DNA of 20,503 nucleotides. Origin: Prevotellaceae bacterium UBA3627 (GTDB taxonomy: Bacteria; Bacteroidota; Bacteroidia; Bacteroidales; Bacteroidaceae). The notes beneath the pieces are model-generated. The model worked only from the letters and a program-made list of their open reading frames with translations. It was not told the DNA's origin and ran no database searches. The stretch spans positions 132,374 through 152,876 of the forward strand of contig DFLE01000057.1 in NCBI GenBank assembly GCA_002373375.1. The letters run 5' to 3'. Shown piece after piece: positions 15,799-20,503 of this stretch (positions within the stretch are counted from its first letter, which is position 1; each line of letters starts with the position of its first letter). The position numbers were made by a program, and so were the translations under genes.

Positions 15799-16149
15799 TT
15801 ACAATGTTACCGAAGCGGCGATTTTTCTTATCTTATCCAGTTTTGCTCTGAAACTATTGTTTCGCATTATGCTTTCCTTAGTATAATCTATCTGGATGCG
15901 CATCAAATCGTCCGCGTCAATATCCAGAGCCTTAGCTATCAGCAATGCATACTCAGGCGTCAGTTGTCGCTTGCCGTTCATCACTTCGTTCACTATGGTA
16001 TATGATATTCCCGTTTCGTTTGCGAGCATTTTTTGCGAAATGCCCCTGCTTTCTATCTCATCTTTCAGTATCTCCCCAGGATGGATGGGAGAGGATGGTA
16101 TAAGATTGTTGGCTATCATGTCACTTCTTATTCCTTCTATCTGTATCAT
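15799..16149 (-). CDS. HigA-family antitoxin / XRE-type HTH regulator, no toxin found
   Basis: The product has 116 residues. SSPIHPGEILKDEIESRGIS is the conserved HigA-type N-terminus, followed by the helix-turn-helix (QKMLANETGISYTIVNEVMNGKRQLTPEYALLIAKALDI). Relatives bind a HigB mRNA interferase and repress their own operon. No HigB-like open frame is found on either side: the upstream neighbour is the divergent nuclease-like gene and the downstream neighbour is GH3, so it looks like an orphan. It starts the likely GH3 operon, and its promoter overlaps a 15-bp inverted repeat that is a good candidate operator. An in-frame ATG at residue 11 is an alternative start. Confidence 0.85.
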   Translation of the reverse strand: MIQIEGIRSDMIANNLIPSSPIHPGEILKDEIESRGISQKMLANETGISYTIVNEVMNGKRQLTPEYALLIAKALDIDADDLMRIQIDYTKESIMRNNSFRAKLDKIRKIAASVTL

Positions 16150-16172
16150 CTTAATCTATTTGAAATACAATG

Positions 16173-16204
16173 CAAAATTAAGAAAATAAAATGTACTTCA
16201 CAAA
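16173..16204 (-). promoter_or_regulatory. promoter of the HigA-type gene
   Basis: On the minus strand TTTG (16201-16204), a 20-nt spacer and TAATTTTG (16173-16180) match the Bacteroidetes form. The -33 box lies inside the spacer of the inverted repeat at 16185-16224. Confidence 0.8.
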
Positions 16205-16224
16205 TTTGCGAAGTACATTTTATT
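16185..16224. promoter_or_regulatory. 15-bp perfect inverted repeat, likely operator of the HigA-type regulator
   Basis: AATAAAATGTACTTC (16185-16199) is the exact reverse complement of GAAGTACATTTTATT (16210-16224), with a 10-nt spacer that itself contains the palindrome CAAATTTG (16201-16208). It covers the promoter of the HigA-type gene, so binding there would block transcription; this fits the self-repression known in this family. It ends 15 nt before the -33 box of the divergent nuclease-like gene, so it could act on both. It could also be a hairpin at the start of a transcript. Confidence 0.75.
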
Positions 16225-16238
16225 TATTATATATTTAT

Positions 16239-16270
16239 TTTGCGTTTTGTTTAGAAAAACACTAAATTTG
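16239..16270 (+). promoter_or_regulatory. promoter of the nuclease/SLOG gene
   Basis: TTTG (16239-16242), a 20-nt spacer and TAAATTTG (16263-16270) match the Bacteroidetes promoter form exactly. The -7 box ends 25 nt before the ATG at 16296, which supports that start. It is divergent to the promoter of the HigA-type gene. Confidence 0.8.
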
Positions 16271-16295
16271 TATTATAATATTGTTTTGTAAAAAA

Positions 16296-17861
16296 ATGAG
16301 ACATGATTTTTTCAATCCTGCGCTTATAAACACATCATATTCGGATAGTAATGATGTGTTATACCGGTATGCTTTTAACGAGAATGAAGAACTTATCAAT
16401 ATAGAAGATATTGATGAGAACTATCGTAAAGAACATAAATTCTACTGCATCTACTGTCATGATGAGATGATAGCATCTCTAAAGGATGACATAAAACGAC
16501 GTCATTTTAGACACAAGAACATAAATGTTTGTGTTTTCGACCACTATCTTCATACTCTTTCAGAATATTTGTTCAAGAAGGCTTATGATTCTTCTGATTC
16601 ATTTTATCTTGAATACAATGTAAATTATACATGTGATACCACAAATTGCAGATATAAAACTGACGGATGTCAAGAACGCAAACTAGAAAAATTCAATTTG
16701 AAGAAATGGTATCCAAATTGTGAAATTGAAAAAGAAGTTGAGGATAAAGAAGGTAATAAGTATATAGCAGACATCCTCCTTACAAGTAATGACAGTAGAA
16801 TACCACCGTTGTTAGTTGAAATTTTTGTCACCCATGAATGTACAGAGCAGAAGAGACACTCTGGACTAAGGATAGCAGAAATAAAAATAAATTCGGAAAA
16901 TGACATAAAGATGTTGTGTGATTCTCATAAAATTAGTGAGAACTATATGGTATCATTATATAATTTCAAAAGAGAAAAAACAGGGTCATTTGAATCCGAG
17001 TTATTACGTTATGTTTATTGCTCAGACAAAGGTTCCTATACAAAAAACATATCATGTAGAGAACATAACATGATTGTTGATGATAATTCTGAAATTGAAC
17101 TTAATATTATAAAAAAGAACAAAATTACTAATCAAGAAATAAAAGATTACATTAACTACAGATACAATCTTGATATATCTATAGAAAAGTCTTGCGTTTC
17201 ATGCGCTCATTCTTCCAAATATGATGGAGTAACCAAACCCGATGACATATTTTGTAATAGAAATCCCATGCAATGTATCAAGCGAGAAATCTGTGAATTT
17301 TACGAAGAAAAAGGTTGGGATGACGCTATTTCGATGACTCCATCTGATTTTGACATAATAAAAATTAAAGGTACTTTACCTAAAGACTATAAAGTCTTAA
17401 TCTATGGACCACATACACTTAGAAATAGTGAGATCTTAGAAAAATACGTATATGAACACCTTCCTCATGTCAGCAAAGGAAATGCTATCGTAATTATAGG
17501 TCCATTATCTATAAATTCAGATTTTTCCATATGTCTCTTTAACATTTGCTCAAAGTTCAAATTACCTTTGGGATGTTTTCCTGTAAAATGGGATAAATAT
17601 AAAAGAGCAGCAGGCTATCGTTGTATAGACGAAATGCTACCAATAGCAAATGAGATTATTGCATTTACAAATAATGAGGACAGACCTACCCAATATTTGA
17701 TAAATTCTGCGAAAGAAAGAAACATCCCATTACATATAATGGATATAAACAAAATAGATGGGATTTGTCCTAAATGTGGAAGAATATTAATACCGAGAAT
17801 TGGAAAATTCGGGCATTTTATAGGTTGCTCAGGATACCCAGAATGTAACTATAAAAGATAA
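16296..17861 (+). CDS. CoiA-like nuclease / SLOG (DUF2493-like) / C4 zinc-finger fusion protein
   Basis: A 521-residue protein I do not recognise as a whole. (1) Residues about 48-205 resemble CoiA-type nucleases (and, from memory, DUF6035): a zinc knuckle FYCIYC (Cys51, Cys54), RRHFRH (68-73), HTLSEYLF with Glu90, then ADILL (Asp159) and LVEIFVTH (Glu175), followed by SGLRIAEIKINSENDI. Asp159 and Glu175 fit a PD-(D/E)XK site, but the usual Lys is not obvious. (2) A cysteine cluster lies at 300, 303, 320, 327 and 333. (3) Residues about 363-484 resemble the SLOG/DUF2493 Rossmann fold (KVLIYGPHTLRNSEI, FPVKWDKYKRAAGYRCIDEM, EIIAF, AKERNIPLHIMDI); the usual Gly-Gly-Ala-x-Gly-Ala-Asp nucleotide motif is degenerate (IGPLSINSD). 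(4) Residues 491-517 form a topoisomerase-type zinc finger (CPKCG, CSGYPEC). It is visibly more AT-rich than its neighbours, a sign of transfer. A role in DNA processing or phage defence is inference. Confidence 0.65.
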   Translation: MRHDFFNPALINTSYSDSNDVLYRYAFNENEELINIEDIDENYRKEHKFYCIYCHDEMIASLKDDIKRRHFRHKNINVCVFDHYLHTLSEYLFKKAYDSSDSFYLEYNVNYTCDTTNCRYKTDGCQERKLEKFNLKKWYPNCEIEKEVEDKEGNKYIADILLTSNDSRIPPLLVEIFVTHECTEQKRHSGLRIAEIKINSENDIKMLCDSHKISENYMVSLYNFKREKTGSFESELLRYVYCSDKGSYTKNISCREHNMIVDDNSEIELNIIKKNKITNQEIKDYINYRYNLDISIEKSCVSCAHSSKYDGVTKPDDIFCNRNPMQCIKREICEFYEEKGWDDAISMTPSDFDIIKIKGTLPKDYKVLIYGPHTLRNSEILEKYVYEHLPHVSKGNAIVIIGPLSINSDFSICLFNICSKFKLPLGCFPVKWDKYKRAAGYRCIDEMLPIANEIIAFTNNEDRPTQYLINSAKERNIPLHIMDINKIDGICPKCGRILIPRIGKFGHFIGCSGYPECNYKR

Positions 17862-17932
17862 AGTTTTCATTATAAGTCTTATGACTTTGACCATTGATTC
17901 CGAATATAAAACACGTTAACTGGTTCTTTTTT

Positions 17933-17976
17933 AACATGAATTTCCATGAATTGGCCATGAATTAACCATGAATTTT
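17933..17976. repeat. four 11-nt CATGAATT repeats
   Basis: Units at 17933-17943, 17944-17954, 17955-17965 and 17966-17976 share CATGAATT in the same phase (AACATGAATTT, CCATGAATTGG, CCATGAATTAA, CCATGAATTTT). They lie about 70 nt after the nuclease gene. Confidence 0.75.
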
Positions 17977-18065
17977 TTATCAATGTGAAAAATAAATTAT
18001 ATGTACAATTAATTTTGAACAGATACTTACGTAAATATTACGTTTTCGGAGCACTGCAAAAATAC

Positions 18066-18102
18066 CCCGATGACGATTTTGTCCTATCGGGAGGCGTTTT
18101 TT
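18066..18102 (+). terminator. hairpin with T-run after the nuclease gene
   Basis: CCCGAT (18066-18071) pairs with ATCGGG (18086-18091), followed by AGGCGTTTTTT. A second, weaker CCCC...GGGCGG TTTTTT follows at once. This is the first credible Rho-independent terminator for the 16296-17861 gene, though it is about 200 nt from its stop. Confidence 0.55.
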
Positions 18103-18159
18103 AACCCCGATTTTAGGGCGGTTTTTTGAAAAAACTTACAGCTGCTTTGCTCTACACGA

Positions 18160-18188
18160 ATTATCAGCGTTTGTAACTTGCTGATAAT
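18160..18188. repeat. 9-bp inverted repeat
   Basis: ATTATCAGC (18160-18168) and GCTGATAAT (18180-18188) are perfect reverse complements around an 11-nt loop. Function is unknown. Confidence 0.7.
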
Positions 18189-18213
18189 CAGCAGAGGGAT
18201 TATGAATACCCCC

Positions 18214-18323
18214 ATAAAGTGGTAGCTTTTAGCCCGTAAAAGCTATCACTTTACAGTGTAAAAGCTGCCCTTTTATGATGAGAAAGCTATGCTTTCATAG
18301 CGTAAAAGCTATGCTTTCACATA
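18214..18323. repeat. five-unit 22-nt array of small hairpins
   Basis: Units begin at 18214, 18236, 18258, 18280 and 18302, a strict 22-nt period. Units 2 to 5 start with GTAAAAGCT or GAGAAAGCT and end in CTTT-containing sequence. Units 1 and 2 pair as one 17-bp stem (18215-18231 with 18237-18253, one G-T pair, 5-nt loop). Unit 3 (TAAAAG / CTTTTA), unit 4 (GAAAGC / GCTTTC) and unit 5 (AAAGC / GCTTT) each fold on themselves. There are no spacers between units, so it is not a CRISPR array. Confidence 0.85.
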
Positions 18324-18363
18324 AAAAAACACCAGAAAAGCCCTTTTTGGAGCCTTTCTGGTG
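18323..18363 (-). terminator. terminator-like hairpin, T-run on the minus strand
   Basis: CACCAGAAA (18330-18338) pairs with TTTCTGGTG (18355-18363), and on the minus strand it is followed by seven T residues (18323-18329). It may end transcripts that pass from the minus-strand gene at 18762-19226 through the opposite gene, which have no terminator between them. Confidence 0.6.
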
Positions 18364-18452
18364 GTCTTTACATATATCATTTCTTTCTATTTTGAGTTTT
18401 TTCGTGACACTTTTTCTGAACCCCAAATCACTAAAATGTCCTATTTTCTTTG

Positions 18453-18460
18453 TAACTTTG
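18453..18460 (+). promoter_or_regulatory. -7 box before the small membrane protein gene
   Basis: TAACTTTG matches TAnnTTTG and lies 38 nt before the ATG at 18499. No TTTG box is found about 20 nt further upstream. Confidence 0.5.
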
Positions 18461-18498
18461 CATTCGCAATACAGACACAAAAAGGAACTCAAAAAATC

Positions 18499-18759
18499 AT
18501 GAAAAATCTTCTCAAGAAAGTAAAGTTGTGGCTGCAGTCACTGTCATTCCGCACTGGCGTCATAGTGTTGCTATGCTGCATACCGTTTTACATCCTGTCT
18601 TTCGCCCAGATGCTGCTGCCTATCAGCGCCGCCGCTAAGGGTGTGCTGTGGACGGTGCTCTTCGGTCTTGCCAAGACATGCCAGTATGGCGGCATCACCA
18701 TCCTCGGCGTTGACGGCTACAACCGTGTGAAGAACTACTTCAGGGGGAGGAAGAAGTAA
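18499..18759 (+). CDS. small two-helix membrane protein
   Basis: The product has 86 residues from the ATG at 18499; the open frame begins further upstream, but base composition changes to that of a normal gene just at this ATG. Residues about 20-42 (VIVLLCCIPFYILSFAQMLLPI) and about 47-70 (GVLWTVLFGLAKTCQYGGITILG) look like two membrane helices, ending with a basic tail (KNYFRGRKK). It resembles short Bacteroidetes proteins annotated as 'transporter suffix' proteins; this is from memory, and no function is known. Its stop is only 2 nt from the stop of the opposite gene. Confidence 0.75.
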   Translation: MKNLLKKVKLWLQSLSFRTGVIVLLCCIPFYILSFAQMLLPISAAAKGVLWTVLFGLAKTCQYGGITILGVDGYNRVKNYFRGRKK

Positions 18760-18761
18760 AC

Positions 18762-19226
18762 CTATTTTGTCTTAGCGAAGTATATGTCAACGTAGTCGGT
18801 GACTCCGTCGCATGGATTCTCCATCTGCTGCAGTCGCCAGTACTTGCGTCCCTGCGTTGATGCGAACTCGAAGTATCCGTCGCGTATGCAGGGCTGTCCG
18901 CCGTTGATGTGGTATATCTTCGTGATGATAGTGCCTGTGAATCCGAAGCGCAGAGCATCTATCATCTCTATATATCCGTCGATGATGACATAGTCATCGT
19001 TCTCCTTGCTGCGCTGTGAGCCTATGCAGTGCAGGCGGCCGTTCTCCTTCCTTACCTCCACGCTGCCAAAATAGTCCCATGATATCCACTGCAGCGAGAA
19101 CGGATGTCTTCCAAGAATCTTACTCTCAAATGTTGCCATGGCGCTCTTCCCCTTAGTCTGTGCCATGACACCTGTGCTGAAGCCCAGTGTGAGCAGCAGC
19201 ACCATGATTGCGGTTAGTTTTCTCAT
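18762..19226 (-). CDS. small secreted protein of unknown function
   Basis: The product has 154 residues with a signal peptide ending VMA-Q (about 22/23). The remainder is rich in aromatic and charged residues (LQWISWDYFGSVEVRKENG, NDDYVIIDGYIEMID, GRKYWRLQQMENPCDG) and ends DYVDIYFAKTK, a beta-rich form without a recognised motif. I recall similar unnamed proteins in Bacteroidales. It lies 78 nt downstream of the GH43-like gene on the same strand with a GC-rich repeat between, and converges with the small membrane protein gene with a 2-nt gap. No promoter box is seen in front of it, so it may be co-transcribed with the GH43-like gene. Confidence 0.75.
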   Translation of the reverse strand: MRKLTAIMVLLLTLGFSTGVMAQTKGKSAMATFESKILGRHPFSLQWISWDYFGSVEVRKENGRLHCIGSQRSKENDDYVIIDGYIEMIDALRFGFTGTIITKIYHINGGQPCIRDGYFEFASTQGRKYWRLQQMENPCDGVTDYVDIYFAKTK

Positions 19227-19254
19227 AATTCTTAATTGGTTTATTATTTAAGGT

Positions 19255-19293
19255 GGGTTCCCCTCCCCCTCCCCTTGTGAGGGTTGGGGTGGG
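19255..19293. repeat. GC-rich extragenic repeat, copy B
   Basis: CCCCTCCCCCTCCCC, TGTGAGGG and TTGGGGTGGG lie in order, resembling the reverse complement of the repeat at 7420-7450 (CCCACCCC, a C-run and G-run around TGTGAGGG). Both copies lie between two minus-strand genes. Confidence 0.55.
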
Positions 19294-19304
19294 ACCTTCG
19301 TCTT

Positions 19305-20503
19305 CTATTTCACCTCTTCCCAGCGGAACACAGCTCCGTTGCGGCGCGCCGGGTCACTGCCGGTGTAGTCCATAGAGTACGGGCTGCCCGTGGTAGGGCT
19401 CTTGCCTATATACTTATGGGTGCGCATTGACATGAGCATGAACTCCTGGTTGAGATAGTCCTGCCAGAGGAACACCTCTGCCTTTGACTCATCCGTGGTG
19501 AGACGTACGTCACCTGCCAGTCCCATTCCCGATACCCATACATAACGGCCGTCCTCACACTGCAATGCTACCTGTCCGTTGCCCTTGTCAACAAGGCGGA
19601 AGTGAGTCTGTGCGGAGTTGTCCTTCTGTGCGGTGTCATACATCAGTCCGTGTGATGTGGCGTGCATAGGCTTGCCTGTGGCGAGGTTGATGATGCGAAA
19701 GCTCTTGCCGTATGGTATATTCTGTGAGCGGTCGGCGTAAGGCTCGTCAACGGTGAAGTTGTCAAACTCGGCATAGCCGCCGTTGTGTCCATCCTTGTTG
19801 AAGGCAAAGAGCGCATGACGTGAGCCCTGGAAGGTGATGAGCTGGTAGGTCAGTCGTAACGTCCTGCCCAGGCTGTGATATGTCACCCCGTCCGTAGAGT
19901 AGGCATACTCTGCCTCGTCCTTGTCATACTCACCGCAAGAGCGCAGCCACAGCTTCTGCTTGGGCAGCGTGAGCGGCTGGTCAACGGTATCGTTCTTTGC
20001 CTGGTCAAACCAGCGCAAGGTCAGTTTGCCGTCTTGCTTCACCACTCCTATCCATGAGCATGGCACATTGATGTTACCCAGTCCTGCCACGTCGCCGTCT
20101 TTCATTCCCTTTGTATAAAGCTCTACGGTGGCGATGCTTGACGGACCGATGACACGCTGTGTAAGTGAGTTACGCGCCCACATCAGCTGGTCGGCTGGCA
20201 TGGTGTTGAGACGCAGACGACCACCTTTGAGCGCCCACATATTGTCATCGGGGTTGTGGTTCCACTGCCATACGCGCCCGAACGGCCCGCTGTTGCGGCC
20301 ACTGTTGCCGTTGAAGTCCTCGCTGCGATAGTATGGAGCATGCGGTTGTGCGGCTTTGTCTGACGCCGGGAGGTCAATATCAGGCTTGAGCCAGGTGCGC
20401 GGAGCACGGCCCAGGTTGCCCGGCAGTCCCACGATAGGCCATCCGTCAGTCCATGTAACGGGCGCTAATGTCACCGTGCGACCGATGGAATGGAAGTCCA
20501 TCA
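19305..20503 (-). CDS. GH43-like glycosidase, C-terminal part, 5' end beyond the window
   Basis: The frame runs off the end of the window; the methionine at 20501 is an internal residue. The first 40 residues (DFHSIGRTVTLAPVTWTDGWPIVG) are the typical end of a GH43 beta-xylosidase / alpha-arabinofuranosidase catalytic domain. Residues about 58-255 of the fragment form a concanavalin-A-like beta-sandwich, the usual C-terminal domain of GH43 enzymes (WQWNHNPDDNMWALKGGRLRLNT at 78-100, GYAEFDNFTVDEP). Residues about 265-398 resemble a beta-trefoil (ricin-type) domain (SFRIINLATGKPMHA, FRLVDKGNGQVALQCEDGRYVWV). The predicted role is hydrolysis of hemicellulose side chains; substrate is not known. 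The catalytic residues are outside the window. Confidence 0.85.
   Translation of the reverse strand, partial: MDFHSIGRTVTLAPVTWTDGWPIVGLPGNLGRAPRTWLKPDIDLPASDKAAQPHAPYYRSEDFNGNSGRNSGPFGRVWQWNHNPDDNMWALKGGRLRLNTMPADQLMWARNSLTQRVIGPSSIATVELYTKGMKDGDVAGLGNINVPCSWIGVVKQDGKLTLRWFDQAKNDTVDQPLTLPKQKLWLRSCGEYDKDEAEYAYSTDGVTYHSLGRTLRLTYQLITFQGSRHALFAFNKDGHNGGYAEFDNFTVDEPYADRSQNIPYGKSFRIINLATGKPMHATSHGLMYDTAQKDNSAQTHFRLVDKGNGQVALQCEDGRYVWVSGMGLAGDVRLTTDESKAEVFLWQDYLNQEFMLMSMRTHKYIGKSPTTGSPYSMDYTGSDPARRNGAVFRWEEVK

Larger units (their letters stand above)
17862..18498. other. 637-nt AT-rich non-coding stretch after the nuclease gene
   Basis: No convincing gene is present. In order it holds: four copies of an 11-nt CATGAATT repeat (17933-17976), a short palindrome ACGTAA-ATA-TTACGT (18029-18043), a hairpin followed by a T-run (18066-18102) and a second GGG/CCC stretch ending in TTTTTT (about 18104-18127), a hairpin ATTATCAGC / GCTGATAAT (18160-18188), the five-unit 22-nt hairpin array (18214-18323), a terminator-like hairpin (18330-18363), and the -7 box of the next gene (18453-18460). 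A 75-residue open frame crossing the array is not credible. Confidence 0.7.

Noticed and set aside
16281..16295. TTG start of the nuclease/SLOG gene
   Set aside because: The ATG at 16296 is at a normal distance from the -7 box and no extra conserved residues lie before it.
15799..16296. complete HigB-HigA toxin-antitoxin pair
   Set aside because: Only the HigA-type protein is present; no HigB-like open frame lies on either side.
18214..18323. CRISPR array
   Set aside because: The units are only 22 nt, directly adjacent, and without unique spacers; no cas genes are seen nearby.
18275..18502. 75-residue open frame on the plus strand
   Set aside because: It starts in the 22-nt repeat array, runs through the terminator hairpin, and overlaps the start of the 18499 gene in another frame.

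Overview
The window looks like a chromosomal segment of a Prevotella-type Bacteroidales bacterium. The evidence is: several promoters of the Bacteroidetes form TTTG-20 nt-TAnnTTTG, housekeeping genes of Bacteroidetes type (gpmI, ung, gyrB, rpsT, recO), a conserved GH3 / Ig-like lipoprotein / DUF3108 gene set, and secreted plant-glycan enzymes (a PL4-type rhamnogalacturonan lyase and the C-terminal part of a GH43-like protein). Genus is inferred from gene style, not from a marker search.

Layout. 1-1856 (+): the 3' end of gpmI, a 607-nt non-coding stretch with two copies of a two-hairpin module, then ung. 2003-5739 (-): a PL4-type lyase and a large secreted Ig/CBM-like protein that share a C-terminal tail. 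5800-9468 (-): gyrB, an AraC-family regulator and an overlapping DUF3109 protein that carries an odd Gly/Ser repeat insert. 9706-10333 (-): tRNA-Glu followed by rpsT, read from one promoter. 10390-11109 (+): recO. 11241-16149 (-): a HigA-type HTH gene, a GH3-family acyl-adenylating enzyme, an Ig-like lipoprotein and a DUF3108 protein, probably one operon. 16185-18363: an AT-rich segment holding a divergent promoter region with a 15-bp inverted repeat, a 521-residue multidomain protein, and about 640 nt of repeats and hairpins. 18499-20503: a small membrane protein (+), a small secreted protein (-), and the truncated GH43-like gene (-).

The most interesting item is the AT-rich gene at 16296-17861. 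Its protein reads as a CoiA-like (PD-(D/E)XK-type) nuclease, then a cysteine cluster, a SLOG/DUF2493-like Rossmann domain and a topoisomerase-type C4 zinc finger. This arrangement suggests a nucleotide-sensing nuclease of defence or DNA-processing type. It is divergently transcribed from an orphan HigA-family antitoxin whose likely operator lies between the two. Other points of interest are four GTGAAAA heptamers inside the signal-peptide codons of the lipoprotein (a possible phase-variation site), a 9-nt repeat expansion inside DUF3109, the duplicated two-hairpin module between gpmI and ung, and a strict 22-nt array of small hairpins after the nuclease gene.
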